DNA of 64,000 nt from Phallus indusiatus (Eukaryota; Basidiomycota; Agaricomycetes; Phallales; Phallaceae): positions 124,001 to 188,000 of the forward strand of contig JAQFWX010000017.1 of the NCBI GenBank assembly GCA_027605045.1, read 5' to 3'. The notes under the pieces were generated by a model. The model did not search any database and was not told where the DNA came from. It worked only from the letters and a program-made list of their open reading frames with translations. Of the stretch, positions 1 to 12,939 are shown one piece after another. Numbering within the stretch: the stretch's first letter is position 1; the number at the start of each line of letters is the position of its first letter. The position numbers were made by a program, and so were the translations under genes.

Positions 1-450
1 CAATTTTATTACTTTATTTCGTTGACTCATCGGTTGGTTTGCAAACCGAAGTTCTGTTTATCATCTGTCATCCGTGCCTTGAGACTAATCTCAACTGGTT
101 CCAATGCGTCCTGAACGCAGAGATGACCATAGGGTTCATTGTCGATGTTGGCCCAGCGTCGTGTGATGATCAACTGCTGATTGGCAGTGGTGGACGTTCT
201 CTTTTTCTCGGCCTTGACTAGTGACTAGTGACTACCCGAGCTGAAAACTTGAAACCTGGTTGAAGACTTGCACGAGAATTAACGAAAACCGCACCACGCC
301 GAATTTGTACAGTCACATCCCTCGCATACCAAATACAGCACCACGTGTATCACAATAACATAGGACATTTATTTTTTTCCGTTCCTGGAAAACGCTAAGT
401 CGCAATGCGTGATGGCATTATCGCCTATGTAAGCTTCTATCTCTTCTCTC
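1..450. other. no gene recognised
   Basis: Short open frames only. None shows recognisable motifs or a convincing splice structure on either strand. Confidence 0.5.
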
Positions 451-451
451 C

Positions 452-1400
452 TTGTCTCAACATTTTTCGCATCTAACAAACAAAACTAGAAAAGACTGCA
501 TCCATGATTATGCCGATTTTCTGTATACCCTATTCGTCGCTCAAACCTTCGGAATGACTGACTCTGACACCTTAATTATCCAAATCGCCTCCCTTTTCTT
601 GGGCCTTACCTTCATCATTTTCTTCATTCACAAAGCTACAACAGTCTTCAGCTTACGTTGAGGGGCTCTCGGGGTGGTGACCGACCTCGCGCGGTGACCA
701 TGCCCCTGCCTCAGCAAGACATCCCAACGAGACAGCCCGAAGTTACCCATGTTAATTTGAATGACGTTGATTCACACATCGGACGCTTTACTCCTGCTCG
801 GTCGTCACACTCTTCAACGTGGTCGCCGCCGCCTGATACCGCAGATGACGACGCGTCCATTCCAACTTCTCCTCCATCTCTAGCATCATCCCGCTCTTCT
901 TCGTCTTACCTGTCAGATCCAAGAACATTTAAGAGTATATCTGCCAGCACCAAGCCAACCACACTGCTTTCTATCGATCTAGGGTCGAGTGGTATGGCAC
1001 ATATTGCTCAAGCACCTCCCACTCCTTCGACTACGTCCCATATGCCAATTCCACCCCCACGATTCTCCACAAGTAGTGTCAGTGTCTCTAATTGAAATTC
1101 AATCACATTTGCTTCCCTTCAACCCAACTCAAGGTCGGATAATGGTGGTACGGCGGGTGGTCTTCAAGCACCCCTTCATACAGCCCATGGTGACCTCGAT
1201 CAAAACGCCGGAGACGACACAAGTACGTCAACATGCGATAATAACCGGAGGCACTTTTTACTTCCAAGGTTGGAAAACGCAAGTTGCTCAGAGCTCGGAG
1301 AGTTTTATAGAACGGGAAGACAAGTTGAACTTCAATCATTCAACATCGGCAAAGATAGAGACGAAGACGAAGAATGATGAAGTAAGGGCGGTCATTGAGT
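452..1400 (+). other. uncertain plus-strand ORFs: one hydrophobic helix, then a Ser/Pro-rich frame
   Basis: Two adjoining frames, 452-661 and 658-1095, overlap by a stop/start. The first ends in a hydrophobic stretch of about 20 residues (around IIQIASLFLGLTFIIFF) that could be one membrane helix. The second is low-complexity, rich in Ser, Pro and Thr. An ATG at 404 followed by a GTAAGC donor near 429 could be an upstream exon, but I could not obtain one continuous protein. No family is recognised. It could be a small single-pass membrane protein with a disordered tail, or chance open frame. Two GGTGACC heptamers (676-682 and 693-699) lie inside it. Confidence 0.25.
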
Positions 1401-2900
1401 AACTGGGAGCTTTGAAACATAATGATTTGGTATGGTTGTTTGATCTCAACTTTTCGTGAGGTGTAGTCTTATGGTGCATTCCTCACGTTGTACGAACGTT
1501 ACGCTGGTCATTGCTTCCTTTCTGCCCATTGTCTTTGCTTGTGGTCGTATGATAATCTTTTATCCTACTTCCAACATACGTAGGCACGCCAACACTCGGA
1601 AGTTCGGTAGGTTACTCCACATTTTCCTTGTGGGGTTATACTTTTTTTGAATCAGATTAACCCTGAACTACAAGGATATGTCATAGTACACAACAGGGTG
1701 GTTAGCCTCCGTCGATGGGATCTGTTCTGAAGCAACTAGGCACTACACCAATCGGCCCAATAGAACAAGTGCATTATAGTATACTAGTTATCGTCGATTG
1801 AAGAATGTCTTCAACCGGAACTGGTGGCCAAAAACAAAACTAGGGAGGGTTTTGTGCTTTGTCCAGATCTGAAAGAATATCTTCAAGTTGGACTATTGAT
1901 GAAACGTACATCGGAACCACATGACCAGGTCAACCTCTTCCTCTAATACACATCGCGATCTCGCAAGTAAAAAAGTCAAAGCCCACCCTTCCTTTCGTCT
2001 TCATCATGACTTCACGCTTTCACCTTCCCCATCATACCGCTCTTACAATCTCAGTAAGAAGCGCTTGGTTGTTATAATTCATGTCATTGTTCACACTGAC
2101 ATCTCATGCAAGATCTCCATTCCTTCGTAAGCCTTCTGGTGTGCTAAAGAACGTTTAAGACTGATTGAAGAAAATGTAATAATTTGTGGAATAGGCTTGA
2201 ATAATCTTGTGGGATAACCCAGAAGAGCTTACTGAAGCTTATATATCTTATAATAAAAGACAACGTATCCTCCTTTTCTGAGTGGCACCAAAAACTACAC
2301 AAGGACGAGCGGTGGCGGCTTCTACGGGTGAGGACTCGGTCACTGAAATATCCACACCTCGTTGCTTGGGCGTCGCATGATTGTAACGATGTAGAACTCA
2401 AGAAGTAATGAGTCGTTTAGCCTGATGCTTTCAGTTACAACCACCCGGCTTATCTGTCCCAACATAATCTGAAATGGGAAGGCAGAACAAGCAGCGAAAA
2501 AACGCCGACATGCGTTCTGAATCGAGCCGATTGACGAGCAGCTGCATAGGACTCGTCATATGGCCCAATTTGTGTCGGGTGTATTTAAGTGCAGACATCA
2601 GGATTATTAGCTCTTTCATTCTTTCAAGCATAGTATTGATTGGGTATCGACGTTACTCTTGGGTGTATCAATTCATCGAAGCACTTCATAGCACGTGATT
2701 TGGTCTGTTCTTCGAAAGTAAAACGAAACGTGCTCGATGAATTCGCTCACAGCACGAATAAAATTCAAAGAACGTTTTGTAATAAAAAAGAGAAACTTGT
2801 ATACCTTATAGAAGATATAAAGGTCTGAATAGGAAAGAATCAACATGTTATTCCGCGCGCGCACAACGAAAAACAACATAGCGGCGATAAATCCAGTTAT
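1400..2900. other. no gene recognised
   Basis: Only short frames without motifs on both strands. Nothing supports a gene or RNA. Confidence 0.5.
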
Positions 2901-3050
2901 GGTAACGCATTTGTGACAAGAAGCTTCAGCCCCAATCTCAATTCATCTTCTGACATTAATTATCTAGTATCTTTGGCCTTCTCTCGCTTCATATCTTAGT
3001 TACAAAACGAGTCTTACGACACCCACCTTATTCAAGTTGACCCACTAAAA
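2901..3050 (+). repeat. duplicated upstream block, copy 1 (partner at 50,756-50,870)
   Basis: This block shares a core (GTAACGC, then TTGTGAC, then AGAAGCTTCAGCCCCA) and a following pyrimidine-rich stretch (TTCTCGCTTC, TCTTAG, TTGACC) with 50,756-50,870 in the same orientation. It sits directly upstream of the seven-TM pseudogene. The second copy has no recognisable gene after it. Identity is moderate, so this is an old duplication of a 5' flank or a repeat fragment. Confidence 0.55.
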
Positions 3051-3054
3051 CCGG

Positions 3055-4400
3055 ATGATTCCTGCCATCAACAATGGTGAGTCTTTCTCTCGATAAGGCA
3101 GAACTCATTGCCTTTTTTTCTAGAGAGCTTATTTTACGGTAAGCAATCCTATTCTTATAAAAAGCCCAGAACTGACCTAAAAACCGTCACCGGTCACCAT
3201 CTTCCTAGGAGTGTCGGCGTCGTTGTTTTTCATCACTCTTTGGGACCTGGGTGCTCATCTGCCATCGCAAAACGGAACGTCTCAGCAAATAAATTGTCGT
3301 CACGTCAAGTATGATGATGTTCCTCGGCACACTTCACATGGATGTCGATCTCGCCCGTATCCTACAGGGGTTCATTAATGATCGTGCTCAGCCAGGGGGT
3401 CTCGTTGGATACTTTGCAAAACTATTCCTATGGTCGCACGTTCTCAAAACGGTTATTTTTGGGGTTCAAAAAGTTCTTGCAGATTGCTTTGCTGTAAGCC
3501 AATCCGTACCATATATATATATATATATATTCAGTGATTCTAATACACATATTATTCCACAGACTTACAGATGCTGGGTCGTCTGGGGTCGCTCATGGTC
3601 CGTTATAGTTCCCAGTATTTTCGTCATTAGAACTATTACTACAGGTGTCGGTATTTTACGTAGTTGTGCCGTCTTAAAGGATGGAGAGGATGTTTTTGGC
3701 AGTTCGCTCACTGGATGGATTACATCTTTAGTCTAACACTAGCGACTAATATTGTTTGCACATGTACGTTTCCCTCACACCCCATCTACCATTCATCAAT
3801 GTTCATAAACTATCATATCTGTAGCTATCACTGCTATTCGTATTCTATATATCATGCGAATGGTATCGCAACTTTTTGGTCAGAAAACATTTATGCCTCA
3901 GGCCAGTGTGGTTATTGTTATCGTCGAATCTGGTGCTATATACTCCATTCCTTGTATGGCTCTCCTTATGCTATATGTGCTTGGCAGTAACGCCCAGTAT
4001 CCTGTTCTGGATGGTGTATGTTCTTTGTCATTTTACACGCAGTTCTCTGAACTTTATCTTCAACCTAACAGGCTTTCCTGACAATCTCAAATTTATTCAA
4101 CCTGATTATTGTGTGTATCAAATCCTTTCATTCTTCTTTTCTCTTCGCTTCACACAACATACACCTTACATTTTTTCTACCAGTATCACACACGGTGACA
4201 ATATGTACATGCCTCAGAGGTCAACTGTTATTGACAGTATATATCTTCACAATGGTCGGACTCAATACCCTCTACCACCTCTGATGTTTACGGTCTTGAC
4301 CATTGCTCAGCCAGTTTCTACAGTAACTAATTCAGAAGAGGTTGTCAAGAATTGTGATTCCTTCGTCAGCGATGGTCCCTCGAGAGAAGGTGCATGGAAC
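3055..4400 (+). pseudogene. Agaricomycete seven-transmembrane membrane-protein pseudogene
   Basis: Splicing from ATG 3055 (introns 3077-3123, 3139-3208, 3494-3562, about 3773-3826 and about 4017-4071) gives the order of a membrane-protein family expanded in mushroom genomes: ESLFYG near the N-terminus, a helix with TLHMDVDLARILQGF, VLKTV.FGVQ..LAD, YRCWVVWGRSW, FSLTLATNIVCT, and VIVIVESGAIYS before the last helices. The family is GPCR-like in topology; its function is unknown. Three lesions break it: a 7-bp insertion near 3244-3250, an in-frame TAA at 3290-3292, and a frame change near 3725-3733, where the WITS frame stops at 3734 while the continuing helix is in the next frame. The third intron contains an (AT)10 tract at 3511-3530. 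The second intron carries a GTCACCGGTCACC motif. Confidence 0.8.
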
Positions 4401-4409
4401 ACGGTATAA

Positions 4410-4830
4410 GTACTTTAAATAAGAAACCCGCCATTTGTGTGCATATATGCGCACTTTCTTCATTCACTGATCGTACCGCTCATTCATTCATAAATTTTCT
4501 GACTTACTCGTGCAGCAATTGTAATGTTTCCACATCACAGCATATCTTCAAAGATGTTCGATAACTGACTAAAGAAGCATGTATACTTACTACAGATCAA
4601 AACACCAATAAAATGATCCATTTACACGGCTACTGACAGGGAGGTAGTTTAACACATGAAGAAATAGGTATAGATAGTATTTATCGAAACAATTGCTGGC
4701 ATAATCAACAACCTGTCGTAACGGGTGGTTCGCATTAGTAAATTTGTTATAGGGCCGCCGATACCGGAGGGATAGTAAACCAAGGCGGTCATCTCGACTT
4801 ATAAAGAGCGATAATATTGATATTTCTATA
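4410..4830. other. no gene recognised
   Basis: AT-rich spacer between the seven-TM pseudogene and the GATA gene. No motif seen. Confidence 0.5.
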
Positions 4831-5015
4831 CCAGAACTTTGGACAATCCTGGAAGTTGCAAGCCTGGAGGGCTGACACCTTTGCAGACAGTGGACATACT
4901 ACCGAAGTATGAATTATAAAAACGGTAGGCTAAATTTGCTGGTTTGGGCGCTTCCTGGACATTTCTTATAAACCCACTGCTTTGAATTATTGGCTCCAGT
5001 ATCTGCCCTTTAACC

Positions 5016-5761
5016 ATGACACCTTGTTCTGCCTTAACGAATGGTAAGCCTTATCGATGTGTATATGAAGTTTACATGACTGAGTATCATACAAGCTGCT
5101 TTGATCCAGGGCCTCCGGGAAGGAGATACAACAGCCCAAACAGCGGAAGCACATTTCACCACGGTATGGGTCATTTATGATCTATAAAATGGCTGATTCT
5201 TATACCATATTGGACCAGATAATTGAAAGCCGTCAAATTATTCAGGAATCTGCACATTGGTCTACAATGACTGACTCAGAATCAACCGCAGCTAGTCTCA
5301 CAAGCTTTGAATACTATTCCAAAATGATAAAACGTGCAATCATTCCATTGGAACTAGTTATTAAGCTTGGTGAAAAGCTCGGCGTATATTTGACTCTTCC
5401 TGAGTTGTATTTGAATTCTACAACTGTTATTGATGTAAGCCATTTCAACACTTCATTCTTTTATCAATGCTCAGTCCTCATTTTCCTGGAACATTATTGT
5501 TAGGAGAGCACGCGCCCACATGAAGGATGTCATTCATGTAACACGAGAAAAACTCTGGAGTGGCGATGTGGTCCGGATGGTGCACGGACACTCTGTAATG
5601 CCTGTGGCTTGTGTAGGTAGATCTTACAATGAAATAGTATGGTCACTTACTTATCTATTCTAGATTATGCCAAGTTAAAGAAAAATGGTCTACAGGAGCT
5701 CAATGTGGACTTAGCACCTTTAAACACCAAGCAACAGACAACGATGAATGAGTCACACTGA
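5016..5761 (+). CDS. GATA-type zinc-finger protein, short paralogue
   Basis: Predicted exons are 5016-5043, 5096-5163, 5219-5434, 5504-5612 and 5664-5761; all phases close and give 172 residues ending at TGA 5759. The C-terminus holds a fungal GATA finger, C-x2-C-x18-C-x2-C: CHSC, then [14 protein letters not shown], then CNACGL, followed by YYAKLKK. Such fingers bind GATA sites in DNA. It is a paralogue of the gene at 49,119: the donor contexts after ..TNG, after the second exon and after the fourth coding block match, and intron phases are the same. It lacks the exon that in the paralogue lies just before the finger, so the N-domain joins the finger directly. Two conserved finger positions differ (Pro to Leu in TPEW; Cys in EWRC). 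The start is the first ATG in the exon, and an upstream exon is possible. NsdD- or WC2-like regulators share this finger type; the exact subfamily is unsure. Confidence 0.8.
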
Positions 5762-5984
5762 CTCACACACATGAAGCATTTTCATTCAAGTTGAGCACAC
5801 TGGCAAAGCTACTGACTCATTCACAACGGTTCTCACGTTTATACCTGTTTATTTGAGTTATTTGAAATACTAAAATGTTTTTTTAACGTAGTACATTATA
5901 TAATTAAAAAAACCAAGTAATCGAGTTATGAGTAATCTGATCGTTGAATCCATCAATACTCTGCATGATCTTGCCACTCATAAT

Positions 5985-7060
5985 CCAAGACCGAAATTGC
6001 GAGATGAGTAGAGCAGTGGTAATGCTCTGCATCTCATATACGTCAAACCCACGTGCACAATACGATCAAGTTCATGGCCTCCATAAGGTCCACTTGTCAC
6101 AACGAGCAGATTTACAGCAAGGTGCTTGAGGCGTCACCGGTCACCGATTCACCCATGTCACGCTGGAGACTGAGTTCTGCGTCAGTACTAGTAGCACTGA
6201 TACTAGTGCTATTCAAGTCGGATTGCAAAATACAAGCTGGACACAATTTTCGGTATTTTTTTACAAGGTAATAATCTGACTACAACGGTAAGCTTTGTTT
6301 CTGAAAAAGCTCAGTTCTTACAACGTACTGATTGTCGTTGATTCGGTGCCACCGGTGGTACTGGTTTAGGCCTGTCTATCTCAAAACGTCTGTTACTTCT
6401 TTCATCTTCTATCGGAACGGTACCGCGATAATAATACCAACTTGCAAATGGATGGACTGTACTCTCGGTAAGACTTATCTTCGAAGCTGATGTCAACCAC
6501 GTAGCGGCACCCCACTGTAGTCAGATGACTTCTTGTTAGCTGAAAAGCTATGTCATCAACGAAGTACTCGCTGTTCAGATTTTGACCAAGTATGGTAATC
6601 AGACAGAGATATTTGAAAGTAATGCACTGACTGTGATACTTTAAGCAATGATCGTTACAGGGCACTCTTTCGACATCATTTGGGTTAGCCATGCTACTGC
6701 GTTTAGACGAGCCTTGGCCTGACGTACATTTTTGGGAATGAAGGCTACGCAACTTATGCCAAGTATAAGAACGATGGACTAGAATGAACTCTGATCGTTG
6801 CTCTGATCACTAACACATAAGTTTTCTAGCTTGCATCCATCCGTTATACCAATCAACTCATTTCTTGTAATAGGTGATCGTAAACGTTGCTGCGGGCAAA
6901 AACGGTATGCCACAGTTACAAAACGTTGTGCTTATAGTACTTGTTTAACTTATTGTGTCTACAGAGTGTTTTGCCATAAAGCCCCTACGTCGCGGCGATT
7001 CCCTCAATGCCAACAAGTTCGTATAGTGCATCGCACTTAATACTCTATCCTCTGAAGCCT
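5985..7060 (+). pseudogene. decayed hybrid histidine kinase (ATPase domain plus receiver)
   Basis: Pieces in the right order of a two-component hybrid kinase survive. A weak N-box (..SGNALHLI, about 6013-6035) comes first. A clear G-box follows at 6351-6395 (TGGTGLGLSISKRL), preceded by FLQRTDCR-stop-FGA. Then a receiver start (about 6543-6633, VINEVLAVQILTKYGNQTEIF), a receiver core (FDIIWVSH, about 6669) and the receiver end at 6873-6910 (GDRKRCCG.KRYATVTK). In intact proteins these would autophosphorylate and pass phosphate to an Asp, as in osmosensing Nik1-type kinases. Here TGA 6339-6341 and many frame changes separate the pieces and no long frame remains. The sensor region is missing. 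The order of four motifs makes chance unlikely, but individual pieces other than the G-box are weak. Confidence 0.68.
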
Positions 7061-8190
7061 CAAGCGTTTACCCGGACTTGACTCGGATGATGAGATACTA
7101 TCAATATCAGCTGTCAAAGACATAGTCTTGTGCACCTCTTTTTTTATGGTTTTTGTTCATTGTTCCGTTTGTGCATTTGTATTTCATCATAGATCCTTAT
7201 GTATGCCATTGATCAGCCTTTTATCACATTTCTATCTCAGCTCAAATGCGATGATATTTCTGACTGGGAAATGTGGAATGTAATATGATTCCGTAGTATA
7301 ACACAATCAAGATCACAAAGGTCGGGAAGATGCTGTGTCCGCAAATTAATAAGAGATACTTAACTGATGTACGTCGGCTGAATAAATGCATTATCCACAA
7401 CAGTAGCACCGACTTACTGATATGGTGCAGTTAACATCAAAAAGGAAGACATTTCAAAGAATGAAACATTGCACCTCAAATAATCATCTCAGCCTTATGT
7501 ACCTCTCGTCCTTGATAGGCTCTATTTAAGTCCATCATAGCCTTCAGTGATTTGCGGATCGGTCTGATAACTGCGCGTCGCGAAAGCATGCAGGTCAGTG
7601 GTATATCTAATTCACCTTGCTAATCATTCTGTAGATGGTTCATTGATCAACTCAACGTTCCCAGCTATAATCAATGGCAGTTTTCAATCAAAAAGTGTAT
7701 TCTACGATCAAAAAGTCAAAAAAGTAAATAAGTGGTGACTCAGTATTATGGTAATGCAATGATATAATATAGCCAATTTAGCGTCATAAACTTGTCAACA
7801 TGTTGACTAAATGTCTAAGCTACTATATCGAAGGTTGAAGTACTCATCAATGTGTAGGTACAGAAGCCAATGCTATACAATAATCTAATTTCAATACTGA
7901 AATCTCATGTAATACGTTGTGTAAGAACTAACCATGTATGCTTTTTCCTGTTCATGGGTAGTACCGTGATACCCAAGTTTATTCAACAGACTCGGAGCCT
8001 TCAGTTGTGGAATAGGTAATCTCCAAACATAATTAGGGATGACAGGATATTGGATGTTAAAACCATGCCTACCTTAAGTTTTGAACCTGAATTTTCTTGC
8101 ACGCTAAAAATACCTGATGTTGAGGAGCTAGAAACAGGACCTGATGGTGGATGTGCAATTATGCTTCAGTATACTGTATATCCCGACGGG
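7060..8190. other. no gene recognised
   Basis: AT-rich, without convincing coding sequence on either strand. Confidence 0.5.
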
Positions 8191-8196
8191 TGGAAT

Positions 8197-9395
8197 TTAG
8201 ATACCTTTAAGTGTTGCATACAAAGGAGCAACCTTGATACCGGAAACATCAATGCTTGTTTCCGCATCTGCACTTGCTGCAGGAGAGATGATTATGGTCG
8301 GTATATCTGATGTCACATGTTCTCTTGTATTAATAGATTGTATACAGTCAAAGAAAAGAGGCGACATACCAGGACATCTCGTTTTCTTCTTGCGTGAAAC
8401 TGAATGGTTGTCTTGTGCCTTGCGTTTAGAAACCTCAGATCCTCTGCCCAAAAGTGACGGTGTTGATCTAGCTATCAGTGTATTAGGTTTGAGCCAGCTT
8501 GCATTGATGCTGTGTTCTAGAACAAGCGTTGCCTTCCAGTGAATGGAGCAGAGCGTTAAGATTGGCTGTTGAGCCTCGAGCCTGGTAATTGCTTCGTTCC
8601 ATTCTTTGTTCCATTTGAATTGAAAGTATTCTCTATTGAACTTTCTGGAAGAAATATAATCGCCGAGAGGGAGGAGGATTTCTCGAGCGATGTCGGCAGC
8701 TTGCTGTTCAATAACTTCCCAACGAGACTGGGAGATAATTGTTCCTATCTCTGTGCGAAGACAATGTCGAACTGGGCGTCCCTCATTGGGAAACGTGATT
8801 TCCAAACATTTCGATATATCTTCAGTGTTCCAAAGAACGTCGTAGGGGTACTGATCGGGTCGGACCACTGGTTGTTCAACGAGTAATGGTGCAGATTCCA
8901 TCGCAGAATTTGTGTCCTGCATCGAGAAGTCGCTGGAAGAAATGAATAATGGTGCATGGGAGGTGTTTGAAATGCCAAATATGCCTTTTAGATAGACTTT
9001 CTGAATAATAAAAAAGTTGCTTACGATGTCAAGAATGTTTTATTTCCCGGTTGAGTTGTTGGACTATGTAAAGACTCGTAATAATCCTTTAGCTGGTAAT
9101 GTTTTCTGCATAATTCTAGATAATTCTGATGTAGTTTGACGTTTTCTTTGAAAAGTGATAAATAATCATCGTATACGTATCGAACATGTCTGTTCTTCAG
9201 CATGTCGCTAAAAGGCATATGCTCAATAGAGAATTTGGGGGGCAAGGGAGGAGGCTGTAGCCTGAAAGAGTTTAGTTGGTCGGGTCCCATTGCGTAGGTA
9301 CGTTCCAAGGGAATAACGGGGATTTCAGGAATATTGACGGATTCCATATTTATCTCGTCAGCGGGATAATGCATTGGAAGAGTGCAAGGATGCAT
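8197..9395 (-). CDS. orphan two-exon protein with basic nuclear-localisation-like stretch
   Basis: On the minus strand, exon 1 runs 9395-9025. A 92-nt intron (9024-8933; GTAAGC donor, TTCCAG acceptor, phase 2) joins it in frame to exon 2, 8932-8197, giving 368 residues. Exon 1 contains a proline-rich patch (LQPPPLPPKF). Exon 2 has an acidic and aromatic middle (YFQFKWNKEWNE) and, near residues 292-309, two basic clusters (SKRK and SRKKKTR) that look like a bipartite nuclear signal. There are no membrane helices and no recognised domain. The start is the first ATG after an in-frame stop; spliced upstream exons cannot be excluded. Two long frames joined precisely by consensus splice sites argue that it is a real gene, possibly lineage-specific. 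Confidence 0.6.
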
Positions 9396-9399
9396 AGGG

Positions 9400-12300
9400 T
9401 TGATGCAACGTTAATGTTGAGAGGGTTGAAGATTGGAGAAAAACGCGTCACGCTTTTCCTGCAGATGCGTGGGAACTGCCATAGCTGGGCATTCTAAGGT
9501 CAGCATAAATAATATTCAAATATTCAGGACCAGTGACGAACATATCAATCGTGCCAATGCTAACGCTATAATGCTAGTGATTTGTCAAGTAAGAAGAAAA
9601 TGCTTGTAATGTTGATACTCTTTCACATGTTGACATATTATTCACCGTTGGCTTTATGTAATGCATGACAATCGCAACAAAGCTGCTTTAAGTTTCAAGT
9701 TCACATTTGAGCGAAAACGGGATGCAAAGATGATGATCACAACATCTCGATTCTCAGATCTCAGACTCGTCTGTCTTCCTTGCCTTTCTTTTCACCCTCA
9801 CCTTTGAACTTCAAGAAAAATGAGCTCTACACCGTTTGCTTTTCGCAGCACATCCCTCATGTACTCATATATCTGTGACGTTGGCGGTGAGCGCCTGGTC
9901 ATCTATAACATAATGACATGGTATCCTCTAAATTGGAATGGTGGTGCTCGATGTCGACATAGTGTTTATACACTCCACTTATCGTTATACCCCAATATCA
10001 TACAGCATACAGGTTTGCTCAAATGATACGAGGTTCCTCCACCGCTGCATATTCTGCGGCCTCGAATCCTCAAATGGACACGCCAGTTTTAAGACATTGA
10101 TCGACCAGTTTTGAACGCGGGCCAACCCGCCTATCCAAATCGTAGTCAAGCAAAGAAATTACAAGCAACCAGTTACTCGGGAGTTCTATCGTATACTTAT
10201 TTGTTCTCTCCTGAACAGTAAACCACCGAGACAAGTCATCCCTCTGGAATGATGGCTATGTAGCGAACATAAAATCAATGAAATGTGCCCTGTCGAAAGT
10301 ATAACAGAATTGCTGAAAGGTATTTGGGAGTGATTTCGACGTCAACGAGCAGTTCAAAATCTAAGAACGGGGGTATAATTAGTATCTCTATTATATGTAC
10401 ATGACTCATCCTCGGGCGTATTGTCCTCGCACGTTTTTTTTCGCATTTAGATTTTTACAAGGCCGCTACAATCACAATAAATACTGGCGACGAGGAAGGC
10501 ATTATGATCAGAAGGAACATGTCGAGTCTGCTTAAAAACTCACGAGCATAATGACTCCCTGTTATAAAAATACATTTTTGGTGGCAGAAACCAACTGAAA
10601 TGATAAAGCCGACGATACACCTTCTCGAGCGTTGTGCCGCGTTACCATACGAGAACCGGAAGTGGACACTGTTGACAACGACCGTGCCAGCAGGAGGCAC
10701 ACTCAGACTCCAAGTGACCGAATAGAATCATGGCGAGCCAGAAGATTGAGAAGATCAGAAACTTTCATTATATACAAAGCGTTGACAAGAGATGTCCTAT
10801 ATACAATTTTTATCTACAGCGGCTTAATATTGACGTCTAAGATAATTCAACAATGCTTTTCGGATATTCTCGTGTGACATATAACACCTGTATGTACATA
10901 TATACCAAAAAGAATATAAAAGCCCCTGGATCCCCACGCTCCCTCAAACGAGGGGTCCGTAAAAGCATTTTATCTCTGTGGAAAACATCGGTCTGGAATA
11001 GGATTTCGGAAATGGGTTATATATTTATTCACTTATTTACGAATATGTGAGACATAAGCTGCCTATGAATGATGAACTAGGTTCAGAATATATCAAAACA
11101 ATAGCTCCACAAAAAAAGAATATAAAGAATGGGAAGTTGTGTATGAATAATTTCGATATACCAAATCAATGATCATCACTGAGACATCATCTCATAATTG
11201 TTGGCCTTAAGATTGTTTGGTTGTTTTCCTCGAATTATCACCATGCTCGCGCGTTGGGACGCCCATGTGTGGAGCTTTGACGTTATTACAGGCTCACATT
11301 GTCCTCTACGAACGCTGTCATCTACTCCACCGCAATTGCTTATTCACCATTACTTCAAGATACTCAACGCATTTCCTTTCTCTGTGACTAGTACCCCTCT
11401 TTCGCACTAGCGATTCTTCCGGTTATCTACGACCTGATGCCATCTCAAGTACGTAAACGGAACACAGGCTCAGCCACCAGCATCATGACTGGACAGCACG
11501 ATGCTCTTCCGATCATCTAAACGACATATTTGAGCCTTTGCAAGACCCAGTTCGCGCTCCGTTGCCTTTTAATCTCACATTTTCGGACATGGCGTCCCAG
11601 CAACAGCTAGTGTTGGGTACAGTTCAGTTTAGGTTTAGTTCGGTCTGTAACCGGTTAGGATTTCGCGACATCGCAGTTTGAGTTTGGTTTGATACCAGTT
11701 CGGTTTGAAACCGGGTTCTCTCGGTTTATATCCTCTGAAAAGATAGGTACTTGTATAATTAGTAATTAATCCAATAAATCAAGCAACAATTCTGGAAATT
11801 GAAGCGGTTTTTCATCAGGAAGATCGCACGCTCTGCCTCCTCAATGATCTTCAATCTTCTTCCCTCGGTTTTGCCATCTCCTCTGCAGATAGTTTTACTT
11901 TGCATTCGTTTCAGTTGGTATTGTCTTTTTCATCTAGGCCCAAAAAGAGACTGAAAAAGCAAGCGGACTTTCCCTCCTCGCGATATCTTGAGACACTTCT
12001 GACGACTAATTTTCGGCCTTTCAAACACCATCCTATTAGTCATGTTATTGCTGTTCAACAACGGTATATTTTATAAGATTCGAGTTCACATGTGTAATGT
12101 CCAATTTGCATACCCTGTTGTTCCGTATGACACTTTAAGCACCTTCCGAGGGCAATCCAATCACAAATCTGTGATATCGCTTTTTCTGGCCTCCTCACAT
12201 ACACTGCTGAAAACTAATGTTCCTTCACTGAGAGACCGTTTCAGATGTCTCACTCAACTATATATGCTACTAATGAGCAATCTCTATTTACTGAGCTCGG

Positions 12301-12690
12301 AATGCGCTCAAGCAAGTGCGCGGAGGCGACAAGAACGATCGACATGCAAAGGGAGCGATCGACATGTGAAGACTGATAGAATGTTTATCATCTAGACAAC
12401 TTGGTAATTGTGTACTCTAGTAGGTAAGCAACTGCCACTTCAACCTGGTCGCCCGTATGATAGATGGTGTATTCAAAAAAAACAGAGAAAGAAAGAAATG
12501 GAATTTTAAGAGGGTATATTCTTCACGTATAAGTATACATGCAACGAGACCTAGGAACAAAGAAGGACTCTTTTGCTTTATCTCTCCATAACCTAAGCTT
12601 CTTCACACGCATCATTAATTCCTAAAAAGAATGGACCAGTGATGAGCATGGATAGTTGAAAAGAAAGAAAAGAGCATATTACTTACCTCA
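9400..12690. other. no gene assigned; scattered short coding-like frames
   Basis: Short frames occur at 9820-10026 (plus) and 10455-10700 (minus; one PPAGTVVVN string vaguely recalls a P450 motif, but without support). A plus-strand stretch at about 11880-12050 (..FSSRPKKRLKKQ..) looks coding but is unassigned. 11620-11740 is rich in repeated GTTTGGTT/TTCGGT units. None supports a gene call. Confidence 0.4.
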
Positions 12691-12930
12691 AACTCTACGA
12701 CACCCATTCGCCGCCCTAACATCCTTCCCCATACCAACCTCGATGCTCTCCAAGACTATCCAAACAAATCGCGGCCCTTGACTTTAAAAAAGTTGGTCTT
12801 TTTGTTTGATTTCTTGATGAGCTTGACTCGCCAAAGTCTTCATCGTCGCTATCATTGCCGTCATAGTCGTTGTCCGTGTAATGAGATTTTTAGCCGTATC
12901 CCAAGTTCATACGAGAGGTAGAGTCTGTCT
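12690..12930 (-). other. acidic coding-like fragment beside the ISWI relic
   Basis: The minus strand reads YTDNDYDGNDSDDEDFGESSSS and then basic sequence, ending at a plausible GTAAGT donor near 12685. It is not part of the ISWI core I recognise. It may be a scrap of another gene. Confidence 0.25.
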
Positions 12931-12939
12931 GCAAGGTTT

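Noticed and set aside
10455..10700. Possible P450 segment (PPAGTVVVN)
   Set aside because: Only nine residues fit; flanking sequence shows no helix K or haem-loop motif in any frame.
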